From positions 1 to 12,628 of the forward strand of contig CAMZHP010000070.1 of the NCBI GenBank assembly GCA_947306845.1: a DNA stretch of 12,628 nucleotides, written 5' to 3'. How positions within the stretch are numbered: position 1 is the first letter of the stretch; every line of letters begins with the position of its first letter. Origin of the DNA: an uncultured Prevotellaceae bacterium. GTDB lineage: Bacteria > Bacteroidota > Bacteroidia > Bacteroidales > Bacteroidaceae. The notes under the pieces are model-generated. The model did no database searches. It was not told the DNA's origin and saw only the letters and a list, made by a program, of their open reading frames with translations. Shown piece by piece: positions 1-7,501 of this stretch. The translations under genes and the position numbers were made by a program.

Positions 1-33
1 ACCTTCTCGCTTGCAGCCCAACTGACTTTTTAA
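1..33 (+). CDS. SusC/RagA-type TonB-dependent receptor, last 10 codons (partial)
   Basis: The first 33 bases read as an open frame of ten codons ending in TAA, giving the peptide TFSLAAQLTF. SusC/RagA TonB-linked outer-membrane receptors end in a beta-strand finishing in an aromatic residue, often in a form like TF-x-L-x-x-x-x-TF, and they lie directly upstream of a SusD gene in Bacteroidetes. Here a clear SusD gene starts 30 bases after the stop. The call therefore rests on the C-terminal pattern and on the position. Nothing of the plug or the barrel body is visible, so the substrate and subfamily cannot be judged. Confidence 0.7.
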   Translation, partial: TFSLAAQLTF

Positions 34-63
34 TTGATCATGCAACATCTACAATTGAACATT

Positions 64-1545
64 ATGAAGACGACATTATTATTAAATAATAAGGTGACGA
101 AAATGGTGAGAGGCTTTCTGACCCTGTACTTCTTTGCCCTTCTGACGTTGCTCACATCATGCAATGACTGGCTTGATGTAAACCCCAAGTCGCAGATCAA
201 GGAAGAAAACCATTTCGAACGTGAGGGTGGCTTCAAAGACCAACTGACTGGCATCTACACCAAGATGACCACCAAGGATATGTATGGACTGAACATGGGC
301 ATCGGTTTCGTTGAGGTACTGTCGCATACCTATGACATCAACCCCAATGGCGACTGGAGATATGCCAACGATTTCAACTATACAGAGAAGACCAGCGAAA
401 GCACTATCAACAACATCTGGAGCAGTTGCTACAGTTGCATCGCCAACGCAAATATACTGCTGCGGAACATCGGGAAAGCAAATCCCAATAAATTCACCGG
501 ACAAAACTACCATGTCTATCGTGGTGAGGCTCTCGGACTGCGTGCCTTCCTACATCTCGAACTGATGAGGCTCTTTGCCTGCGCTCCGTCAATGGACGGC
601 AATGCTAATGGTGTGCCTTATGTGACAGAATATTCCACAGAGGTAGTTCCCCAGAAGTCGGTCAACGAAACCATGCAGTTCATCATCAGTGACCTGCTTG
701 AGGCTCACAACGAACTGGCGTATGACACGCTCAACACACACGACTACTATGGGACGCAAATCTACACCCAGGACCGCAACCGATTCGGCTACTATGCATG
801 CTGTGCCACACTCGCCCGGGCATATCTCTGGGCCGGAGACACACAGAATGCGCTGAAGTATGCCATGAAGGTGATAGAACCTAAAGAAAACGAGAAAGAA
901 ACTGGCTACAACTGGGTGCACTACACCAACATGCAGCAGACCAACCGCAACGAACTTGACATGGCTTTCACCACAGAGCACCTGTTCCAACTCATCATTA
1001 ACGACTGGGAGGACATCGGCAACTTCTACTTCACCAAGAACGGAGGGACGAGCGTGCTGAATCCCTCTGATGCCAGCACACAGGCCATCTACGAGGTAGA
1101 TCTGGGTTACGGCAACGACTATCGTTATCTCAAGGGATATGAGCAGGATGGGGAGAAACGCTATATGGCCAAGTTCTGGTATCTGCCTGGAAGCACTTAC
1201 AACAACATGTATCCCATCATCCGCATGACGGAGGCTTGGTATATCGCTGCTGAGTGCCAGAAAAACTCCAATCCGAAAGAATCCATCAGACTGCTCAATG
1301 AAGTGAGGGAAAACCGCAACCTGAGCCTCTTCCCTCTCTCTGAGGACCTGAACGCAACCCAGATTCAGGATGAGATCTACAAAGAGTACCGCAAGGAGTT
1401 TATTGGCGAGGGCGGACAACTCTTCTTCTACTACAAGCGCCTCAACCTGCCTGAGATCAAGGGTGCTTCAGTGCGTCCGGGCAAACAGGTGTATGTGCTG
1501 CCTATCCCCAGTACTGACAAAGAGTTTGGTGGATACACGAATTAA
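64..1545 (+). CDS. SusD/RagB family nutrient-binding outer-membrane lipoprotein
   Basis: This is a surface lipoprotein of about 493 residues that would cap a SusC-type receptor and bind its substrate. The N-terminus carries a hydrophobic signal segment ending in a lipobox, LLTSC, with the lipidated Cys near residue 33 counting from this start. The segment after it (CNDWLDVNPKSQI) is the typical opening of mature SusD/RagB proteins. The family's helical tetratricopeptide-like body is suggested by the stretch around ALGLRAFLHLELMRLF, and the C-terminal region (RMTEAWYIAAEC, then EVRENRN and the YKEYRKEFIGEG segment) is also characteristic. The length is usual for the family. An internal ATG at 103, preceded by AAGGTG, would give a shorter signal peptide with Cys at residue 20, so the start is uncertain. 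A TTG at 34 and an ATG at 40 lie in the same frame. It follows the receptor remnant by 30 bases and is surely co-transcribed with it. Confidence 0.93.
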   Translation: MKTTLLLNNKVTKMVRGFLTLYFFALLTLLTSCNDWLDVNPKSQIKEENHFEREGGFKDQLTGIYTKMTTKDMYGLNMGIGFVEVLSHTYDINPNGDWRYANDFNYTEKTSESTINNIWSSCYSCIANANILLRNIGKANPNKFTGQNYHVYRGEALGLRAFLHLELMRLFACAPSMDGNANGVPYVTEYSTEVVPQKSVNETMQFIISDLLEAHNELAYDTLNTHDYYGTQIYTQDRNRFGYYACCATLARAYLWAGDTQNALKYAMKVIEPKENEKETGYNWVHYTNMQQTNRNELDMAFTTEHLFQLIINDWEDIGNFYFTKNGGTSVLNPSDASTQAIYEVDLGYGNDYRYLKGYEQDGEKRYMAKFWYLPGSTYNNMYPIIRMTEAWYIAAECQKNSNPKESIRLLNEVRENRNLSLFPLSEDLNATQIQDEIYKEYRKEFIGEGGQLFFYYKRLNLPEIKGASVRPGKQVYVLPIPSTDKEFGGYTN

Positions 1546-1572
1546 TTGAAAATCAACATTTAACAACAGACA

Positions 1573-2310
1573 ATGATGATAACCAATCATATCAAAAACA
1601 TCCTCTGCGGCTGTATCATGTTATGCAGTATTGCCGCTGCCTTCACAGCCTGCAGTACCGATGAGGACTTCTTCTATCAGGACGAGCCGCGCGTACGTCT
1701 CGTGGGTGAGAAGATGTGGGCAGCAGGCACCGACAGCGTGAACTTCTCCTTCGTGGCTTTCCCGGCCAGTTTCACTGAGAAGGAAATCTATGTGGATGCA
1801 CAGATCATGGGCGATGTCGCCAGTCATGACCGGACGGTCAACCTTGCTGTGGACCAGACTTTGACCACCGCCTCGGCAGCACAGTTCTCCGCTCCCACAA
1901 CCGTTGTCATACCTGCCGGACAGACAAAGGGCACTTTCACCGTGACACTGAAACGTGATGCCTCCTTGCAGCAGAAAAATGTACGCCTCTACTTAAAAGT
2001 CGAGGAATCGGGTGATTTCAAACCGGGTGTCAATGAGGAGAACCACATCATCTTCATCTGGACTGACGTGCTCTCAAAACCCAATAACTGGGCTGACTTG
2101 GAACCTTTCTTTGGTTCCTACAGCAACGTCAAATACCGCTTCATGTTGGAACATCTCGGCGATGAGGGTGAACTGAACACCACGACGATGTCGTGGGCCA
2201 AACTCAACAGCCTCAGAATAAGATTCCAAAACGCGCTGAATGACTATAATGCCGCACATCCTGGCAGTCCGCTGACTGATGAATTCGGAAATCTGGTAAC
2301 GTTCGAGTAA
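1573..2310 (+). CDS. DUF4843 domain-containing lipoprotein
   Basis: This 245-residue predicted lipoprotein has a signal segment ending in AAAFTAC, with the lipid Cys at about residue 27. The rest is rich in beta-strand-like sequence, for example the stretch with VVIPAGQTKGTFTVTLKR, which resembles the Calx-beta/immunoglobulin-like repeats seen in such proteins. The early FFYQDEPRVRLVG segment, the central Ig-like strand pattern and the C-terminal WADLEPFFGSYSNVKYRFM segment fit the DUF4843 family, which is found beside SusC/SusD pairs in Bacteroidetes. The molecular role is unknown. It probably lies on the outer membrane and assists the uptake complex. The gene begins 27 bases after the SusD stop and ends 3 bases before the next ATG, so it sits inside the same operon. 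Two ATG codons (1573 and 1576) are adjacent, and either could be the start. The family assignment is from recognition of the sequence pattern and neighbourhood. Confidence 0.82.
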   Translation: MMITNHIKNILCGCIMLCSIAAAFTACSTDEDFFYQDEPRVRLVGEKMWAAGTDSVNFSFVAFPASFTEKEIYVDAQIMGDVASHDRTVNLAVDQTLTTASAAQFSAPTTVVIPAGQTKGTFTVTLKRDASLQQKNVRLYLKVEESGDFKPGVNEENHIIFIWTDVLSKPNNWADLEPFFGSYSNVKYRFMLEHLGDEGELNTTTMSWAKLNSLRIRFQNALNDYNAAHPGSPLTDEFGNLVTFE

Positions 2311-2313
2311 ATA

Positions 2314-3963
2314 ATGAAAACTATGATTATGAAAATAGGAAAAACTACAGTAGGAACTATGGTATGGGTCCTGCTACTCGTGTCTTGCATGATGACAGGC
2401 TGCTCACAGGATGATGGCAATTACGACTATCTGCCCGATGAGCAGGTGGGCAAGATCGTCATCTCTGTTGACTCAACGCTCACCCCCAACGTATACCAGT
2501 TCTCGAATATCATGCCTGGCAGCGAACTGGATATCCATATGAAAGTGGACTATGCCTATGCCGACAGGCTGCAGTACCGCTGGTTCTATCTCAAGACCTA
2601 CTACAGCACTTACAGGGCTGAGCAGGTGGGCAACGAGATGGTTTACCCCCCAGCAGACACCATCTACTATGAGAAAGACCTGAAGTGGAAGTGCGACTTG
2701 CAGCCTGGCACATATCAACTTTACTGTCAGGCTACCGACCCCACCAACGGCATGAAGGCATATTGGAGCCTTGTATCCTATATCGTGGTGAAATCGGCGG
2801 GAGCACAGAGCGGTCTGTATCTGCTCACCGAAAGAGACGGACAGACCGACATCGAGGTGTTTACCTCCGACCTCATGCTTATCTACGGTGGACTGGAGAC
2901 ATTCCCGAAGTACTACAGCACCAACCATGGCGGGCAGTACCTGGAGGGCAAACCTCGTTTCATCCGAGGCACTCATGCGGGAAAAGGAAGCAAGGAGGCA
3001 TATCTGGTGGCTACCGACAAGAACCTCTACCGCCTGAACTCAGATGGTCTGGTGACGATGAACACCTGGGAGGATATGTTCTACACCACACCGGAGGTGT
3101 TCAATCCGCAGAAAAGTTTCTTCACCAACAACTGTGACTTCTTGCTGAACAACGGAAAACTGCATGTTATCTATGCCAACCAACCCAATGACCTGAAGTT
3201 CTCGGAGCCTATCGCTGGCAACTATGAGGCATTCCCCTTCCTGATGATCAACACGCGCACCACATGGCGGCCAGTTGAGGGAGCCATCGATGCATGGCAA
3301 GTCATCTACGACCAGATGAGCCATAGTTTCAGACCTTATTTCTCGGGCGGTTCGTCTGTGAGCAATTTCAAGAGCACTGCCGACACGGCATACGTCGATG
3401 CCAACAGGGTGCCGGGCGATGTGAAGGCCATCTTCCAAGGTGGAGGCAACTACACCTGTGTCATTACCTACATTGATGGCAAGCCTTATCTCTACCGCTA
3501 TTGCTTCTACAACAAGGTTGACAATGGCGACCTCTCTGCTGAGGGTGCGCGCTCTATCATCGACCTGAGCGGTTGCGAGGATATCCAAAACGCCACTATG
3601 TTCGCATCCAACACCAGCGGCTTCGCATTCTACTATGCCACACCAAAGGGTGTGTTCTCTTTCTCGGCAAGCAGTGGAGAGACCTCTTCTCACGAGGTTT
3701 ACTTGTGTGAGTCAGGTGAGCAGATTACCTCCATCTACGCTTGGGGCTCTGCCGGTGGCGGATGGCCCACGAGCGACTGCGCCTTCTTCATCGGTGTTTG
3801 GAACGAAGGTACCAAGGACGGCAAACTCATACAGTATGAGGTGGACGTCAATTATGGCATTCCCACCTCCATGTGGGGACCCATGTTCGGCGCTCCCGAC
3901 AATCCTGTCATCACCACGGGATGGGGCAAGATCGTTGACATGACTTGTCTAGATGCTGAATAG
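2314..3963 (+). CDS. PKD-like family lipoprotein
   Basis: This 549-residue predicted outer-membrane lipoprotein belongs to the PKD-like family that accompanies SusC/SusD and DUF4843 genes. The signal peptide ends in MMTGC (Cys about residue 30). An alternative lipobox, LVSC, precedes it at residue 25. The family's typical motif DDGNYDY follows immediately. Residues of about 40-170 look like one or two immunoglobulin/PKD-type beta domains (LQYRWFYLKTYY, then a strand pattern ending SYIVVKS). The remainder contains repeated strand-and-turn segments (GLYLLTERDGQTDIEVF, AYLVATDKNLYRLNSDGL, PYLYRYCFYNK) that suggest a propeller-like C-terminal domain; this last point is inference. It starts 3 bases after the DUF4843 stop, which implies coupled translation. 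In-frame ATG codons at 2323 and 2329 would shorten the leader by only a few residues. Function and ligand are unknown. Confidence 0.85.
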   Translation: MKTMIMKIGKTTVGTMVWVLLLVSCMMTGCSQDDGNYDYLPDEQVGKIVISVDSTLTPNVYQFSNIMPGSELDIHMKVDYAYADRLQYRWFYLKTYYSTYRAEQVGNEMVYPPADTIYYEKDLKWKCDLQPGTYQLYCQATDPTNGMKAYWSLVSYIVVKSAGAQSGLYLLTERDGQTDIEVFTSDLMLIYGGLETFPKYYSTNHGGQYLEGKPRFIRGTHAGKGSKEAYLVATDKNLYRLNSDGLVTMNTWEDMFYTTPEVFNPQKSFFTNNCDFLLNNGKLHVIYANQPNDLKFSEPIAGNYEAFPFLMINTRTTWRPVEGAIDAWQVIYDQMSHSFRPYFSGGSSVSNFKSTADTAYVDANRVPGDVKAIFQGGGNYTCVITYIDGKPYLYRYCFYNKVDNGDLSAEGARSIIDLSGCEDIQNATMFASNTSGFAFYYATPKGVFSFSASSGETSSHEVYLCESGEQITSIYAWGSAGGGWPTSDCAFFIGVWNEGTKDGKLIQYEVDVNYGIPTSMWGPMFGAPDNPVITTGWGKIVDMTCLDAE

Positions 3964-4114
3964 TGAATAGTGAATAGTTAAAAAAGAAAGATTAAAAATG
4001 TAGGATGAAGGAATAAGAAGAATGATTACTCCGCCACTTACAAAGTATCCTGCTAAGCAAAGGTAATGTCTATTCTCCCAGTCTCCTGAACTCCTAATAA
4101 AAAACAATAAGAAA
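3964..4114 (+). other. 151-base spacer with a TAGTGAA-type direct repeat
   Basis: This AT-rich spacer separates the PKD-like gene from the TlpA-like gene. It begins with a short tandem pattern in which TAGTGAA recurs from 3961 (TAGTGAATAGTGAATAGT), overlapping the stop codon and adding further in-frame stops. Such runs are common in Bacteroidales spacers, and antisense translation gives the familiar spurious peptide IHYSLF. I see no convincing hairpin terminator and no clear TAnnTTTG promoter. The TlpA gene may therefore be read through from upstream or use a weak promoter. The A-rich stretch just before 4115 (AATAAGAAA) is a normal Bacteroidetes translation leader. Confidence 0.5.
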
Positions 4115-5281
4115 ATGAATATCATCAAATCTCTCTCATTGGCAGGCATGATGGGCTGCTGTCTGTTGGCAGCCCTCGCCTGCAACAACCCAAAGGGTTA
4201 TGTGATCAACGGACAGGTGGAGGGCCTTGAGAACGGCACGGCGCTGACCCTCGTCCCCATGAGTCATGACAACGACTCGGCTCTCGCTGAGGCTATTGTC
4301 CAGGATGGCAAGTTCCAGTTCACTGGTGTTGCCGAGGAACCTATTTGTGTGCGTATCTCTGTCAAGGATGCCTGGGGTGGTCCTTACCTGATGCTCGAGA
4401 ATGTGGAAATGAATGTAGAAGGCAAAATTACCGGTGTGAACGATGCTCCCAACGGCAAGATTTATCAGTGGGATGCCAAGGTGATAGGTTCGCCACTCAC
4501 CGACAAACTGGCTGAGTTTGATGCCCGTCACGACTCGCTCGATGTTCTATATAAGAATTATCATCAGGAGCATGCTCAAGCATACGAGAAAATGCATTCC
4601 CTGAAAGGTGCCGAACTGGATGCCTTTAAGAAGACAGACGAATATAAGGCGGCCGTAGATGCTGAGAAAAAATTCTTCGACACAGTGGAGAGCACCATCA
4701 TGGGGATGGTGAACGACAATAAGGATTCCTTCTGGGGACCGCTGCTCTTGATAAAATACATGACTTACCTCACGGAGGAGAATGGGGAATATTACCAGCA
4801 ACTGCCTGAGAATGTGAAAAACTCCTTCTACGGAAAGAAAATGAGGGAGGAAATATGGCCGGTGGGCGCTCCTGGAGAAAAGGTGGTCGAGTTCAAACTA
4901 ACTGGCGATGATGGCACGGAGTATGATTTTGCCAAACTTGCCGACGGCAAGAAGTATGTGCTGCTAGATTTTTGGGCTTCATGGTGCGGTCCTTGCCGCA
5001 AGGAGATTCCGAATGTGAAGAAGGCTTATGAGCAGTTCAAGGACAAGGGCTTCGAGGTGGTCTCCATCTCCATCGACAAGAAAGAGGATGAGTGGCGCAA
5101 GGCCGTGAAGGAAGAGAATCTCGTGTGGCCCAATTTCCGCAGTGAGGCAGTGGCCAACCTCTTCAAGGTGAAGGCGGTGCCGACAGTCTATCTGCTCGAC
5201 AGCGAGGGTAAGATTGTCGCCTCCAACAATGAATGCCGTGGCGAGGCGCTTGCCGCCAAACTCGCTGAGTTGCTGCAATAA
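4115..5281 (+). CDS. TlpA-family thioredoxin lipoprotein with N-terminal DUF4369-like domain
   Basis: This 388-residue thiol-disulfide oxidoreductase is probably anchored by lipid in the periplasm. A short hydrophobic leader ends in AALAC with Cys23 as the likely lipidation site. Residues of about 28-130 (GYVINGQVEGLENGTALTL onward) match the DUF4369 beta domain that precedes thioredoxin folds in Bacteroidetes. A charged helical linker spans about 150-250. The C-terminal TlpA/AhpC-TSA-like thioredoxin domain spans about 262-388, with the active site WASWCGPCRKEIP (Cys291 and Cys294) and the cis-proline motif AVPTVY (Pro356). CGPC is typical of reducing thioredoxins. Homologues often sit downstream of SusC/SusD-DUF4843-PKD-like genes, which suggests redox care of a partner protein or cargo in the envelope; that link is inference. 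A shared hairpin terminator follows 19 bases after the stop. Confidence 0.92.
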   Translation: MNIIKSLSLAGMMGCCLLAALACNNPKGYVINGQVEGLENGTALTLVPMSHDNDSALAEAIVQDGKFQFTGVAEEPICVRISVKDAWGGPYLMLENVEMNVEGKITGVNDAPNGKIYQWDAKVIGSPLTDKLAEFDARHDSLDVLYKNYHQEHAQAYEKMHSLKGAELDAFKKTDEYKAAVDAEKKFFDTVESTIMGMVNDNKDSFWGPLLLIKYMTYLTEENGEYYQQLPENVKNSFYGKKMREEIWPVGAPGEKVVEFKLTGDDGTEYDFAKLADGKKYVLLDFWASWCGPCRKEIPNVKKAYEQFKDKGFEVVSISIDKKEDEWRKAVKEENLVWPNFRSEAVANLFKVKAVPTVYLLDSEGKIVASNNECRGEALAAKLAELLQ

Positions 5282-5300
5282 GAAAGTAGAAAGGAAAAAT

Positions 5301-5332
5301 GCGAAAGGCTCCCACCTCTGGGAGCCTTTCGC
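5301..5332. terminator. Perfect 14-bp hairpin, bidirectional terminator
   Basis: The left arm GCGAAAGGCTCCCA (5301-5314) pairs perfectly with the right arm TGGGAGCCTTTCGC (5319-5332) around a CCTC loop. It lies between the convergent TlpA-like gene (stop at 5281) and alr, whose stop codon (5334-5336) is one base from the stem. On the - strand the stem is followed by ATTTTTCC, a fair T-tract, so the hairpin best terminates the alr operon. On the + strand the downstream tract is poor (GTTATAATG). Confidence 0.85.
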
Positions 5333-5333
5333 G

Positions 5334-6497
5334 TTATAATGAGGAATTGCTGCTCACATAGAAGCGTTGCACACGCTTGCTCATTGTGCACAACACTTCA
5401 TAGCCGATGGTGCCGAGGTCTTCGGCCATATCGTCGGCGGTGTATTGCAAGTTGCCATCCCTGCCTAAGACGACCACCTTGTCGCCCATGGCTACTCCGG
5501 GGATGTCGGTCACGTCCACCAATGTCTGGTCCATGCAGATCCGGCCTACTATAGGGGCTCTGTGTCCTCGGATGAGCACATGTCCCCTGTTGGAAAGATG
5601 CCGGTTGAGACCGTCAGCATAACCTGTGGTGACAGTGGCGATGCGCGACTTCCGCTCTACTTTGAAGGTGCGGCCGTAACCGATGGTCTCGCCGGGATAC
5701 ACATCCTTGACTTGAGAGATGGCAGATTTCCAGGCGATGGCGGGGGCGATGCCGTCGGGAAGTATCGTTTCGGGGGATGGCTTGAGTCCGAATAGTATGA
5801 TGCCCAACCTGACGATACCGCCAATAAGGTCAAATTTCTCGCTCCCGTCGAGGTAGTTCAGGCCGGCTGCGGAATTGCAGCAATGGACATAGGGCAGATG
5901 GAGGTCCGCCACCCGTTCTGCCACAGATTTGAACTTGTTGATCTGTCCCCAGGTGAAGGCACGGCATTCCTCGGTGTCGGTGTCGGCGACACATAGGTGG
6001 GTGAACAAGCCGTTGAGGTTGAGACGCTCAGCATAATGGCGGATGATACGCTCGCATTGCTCGCTGTCGTCTCCGTTGAGGCCGATGCGGTTCATGCCAG
6101 TGTCGATGGCAAATTGGCATTTCACCTTGAAAGGAGTGGAGGCAAGGGCTTCCGCGTATTCTTCCGACACGATAGCCTGGGTGAGGTCGTAGTCAACCAG
6201 CGTCTTGGCGTAGAAGGGTGAGGAATAGCCCAATAGGAGGATTTCTCCCTGAACACCTGCCTCACGCAGTCCCACGGCCTCATCGATATTGGATACTGCG
6301 AACAGATGGCATCCGCACCAGGAGAGCATCCGCGCCACCTGCACGTCACCGTGGCCGTAGGCGTCTGCCTTGATGACAGCCATGATTTCAGCGTCGGTCT
6401 TCAGCTTTTTCTTGTAAATCAGATAGTTGGCCTTCAGCTGTGCCAGGTCAATCTCTATCCAGGATCGTTTTTCTATTTGATTGACATGTACTTCCAT
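5334..6497 (-). CDS. alr: Alanine racemase
   Basis: This PLP-dependent enzyme converts L-alanine to D-alanine in the cytoplasm for peptidoglycan synthesis. The protein has 387 residues, a normal length. The N-terminal barrel begins with WIEIDLAQLKANY and carries the PLP lysine in the motif AVIKADAYGHG (Lys43). The C-terminal beta domain has the conserved GYGRTF segment (about 273-278), the motif TTGYADGLNRH, whose Tyr293 corresponds to the catalytic tyrosine of the family, and the substrate-site motif CMDQTLVDVT. All key residues are present, so it should be active. The gene starts 12 bases after the ddl stop, in an A-rich leader without Shine-Dalgarno sequence, and ends against a strong hairpin. 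It is a single-domain racemase and is not fused to the MurF domain seen in some Bacteroidetes Alr proteins. Confidence 0.97.
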   Translation of the reverse strand: MEVHVNQIEKRSWIEIDLAQLKANYLIYKKKLKTDAEIMAVIKADAYGHGDVQVARMLSWCGCHLFAVSNIDEAVGLREAGVQGEILLLGYSSPFYAKTLVDYDLTQAIVSEEYAEALASTPFKVKCQFAIDTGMNRIGLNGDDSEQCERIIRHYAERLNLNGLFTHLCVADTDTEECRAFTWGQINKFKSVAERVADLHLPYVHCCNSAAGLNYLDGSEKFDLIGGIVRLGIILFGLKPSPETILPDGIAPAIAWKSAISQVKDVYPGETIGYGRTFKVERKSRIATVTTGYADGLNRHLSNRGHVLIRGHRAPIVGRICMDQTLVDVTDIPGVAMGDKVVVLGRDGNLQYTADDMAEDLGTIGYEVLCTMSKRVQRFYVSSNSSL

Positions 6498-6509
6498 TTT
6501 TTTGTTGCT

Positions 6510-7466
6510 TTACTGTAGCATACGGGTGGTCTCATACCCTAAGTCGAGAATCCGCTCCACCAAGTCGTCATACCCCATTCCCATATAGCGTGCCGCATCG
6601 GGGAAAAGGCTGATGTCGGTCATGCCGGGCAAGGTGTTGACCTCGATGATCATCGGACCCTTGAAATGGTCGACGATGAAATCCACACGCGACAGACCGC
6701 AGCATCCCAGCACCTTGTAGGCTTGCTGACCCAGGCTGAGGATGGATTGCTCGGTGGTCTTGTCGATGCAGGCGGGTATGATGTGGCTGTGAAGACCGGA
6801 GGTGTATTTCGTCGTGTAGTCGTTGAATGAGCGCTCGTAGGTGATCTCAATCAGCGGTAGGACGGTCAGTTCGTCGTTTCCCAGTATCGGCATGGTGATT
6901 TCCACACCGTTCATATACTCCTCGGCCATCAGCGTGTCGCCAAAACGCCAAACGTCGGTGATCGCTTCCTGCATCTGGGAGGCTTCACGCACGATGTTGG
7001 TACCAAAACTTGAACCTTGGCAGGGTGATTTGAGCACCATCGGCAACTGCATCTCTTCAAGCAATGACTGCGCAATTGCTTCGTCGCTGCCGTCCGTCCC
7101 ACGGTGTCTGACGGTGAAGGATGGGGTGGGGAGGCCCGCGCTGACCAGTACCCGCTTGGTGAGGATCTTGTCCATGCAGACGGCACTGGCTGACACGCCG
7201 GGTCCCGTATAGGGGATGCCGGCAAACTCGAGCATGCCTTGAATGGTTCCGTCCTCGCCTCCCTTGCCATGCAGGCCGAGGAACACCATGTCGGGATGCT
7301 TCTCCAGTATTCCTGTCATGTTGTCTCGGGTGAGGTCATACATCTCAGTTTGGCCATAACCCTTGCGGAGAAGTGCCTCATAGATGGCTTTGCCGCTGCG
7401 CAATGACACATCGCGCTCGGAGGAGATGCCTCCACATACTACAATGATTTTTGAATTCTTATTCAT
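6510..7466 (-). CDS. ddl: D-alanine--D-alanine ligase
   Basis: This ATP-grasp ligase joins two D-alanines into the dipeptide that ends the peptidoglycan stem peptide. I place the start at the ATG at 7466 (MNKNSKIIVVCGG), giving 318 residues; the frame stays open upstream, but an earlier start would run into the dipeptidase gene and lacks homology. Visible motifs are GGISSERDVSLRSG (Glu17 binds the first D-Ala), HGKGGEDGTIQG (66-77), the ATP-binding KSPCQGSSFGT region (Lys146), the omega-loop region NDYTTKYTSG and the metal/ADP-binding IIEVNTLPGMTDISLFP near 272-288. The loop tyrosine (Tyr217) is the type expected of D-Ala-D-Ala enzymes; D-Ala-D-Lac ligases differ here. It lies 35 bases after the dipeptidase gene and 12 bases before alr, so the three genes form a probable operon. 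Confidence 0.96.
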   Translation of the reverse strand: MNKNSKIIVVCGGISSERDVSLRSGKAIYEALLRKGYGQTEMYDLTRDNMTGILEKHPDMVFLGLHGKGGEDGTIQGMLEFAGIPYTGPGVSASAVCMDKILTKRVLVSAGLPTPSFTVRHRGTDGSDEAIAQSLLEEMQLPMVLKSPCQGSSFGTNIVREASQMQEAITDVWRFGDTLMAEEYMNGVEITMPILGNDELTVLPLIEITYERSFNDYTTKYTSGLHSHIIPACIDKTTEQSILSLGQQAYKVLGCCGLSRVDFIVDHFKGPMIIEVNTLPGMTDISLFPDAARYMGMGYDDLVERILDLGYETTRMLQ

Positions 7467-7501
7467 TGGTTTCTTGTTTTCTTTTGAATCTAGCTTTGTT
7501 A

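Noticed and set aside
589..1419. A 276-codon open frame on the - strand inside the SusD gene
   Set aside because: It is wholly antisense to a gene with a clear lipobox and family motifs; its own translation shows no recognisable domain or sensible composition.
3949..4188. A 79-codon hydrophobic frame on the - strand across the PKD-TlpA spacer
   Set aside because: Its IHYSLF-type peptide is the known spurious translation of the TAGTGAA repeat, and it overlaps the start of the TlpA-like gene.
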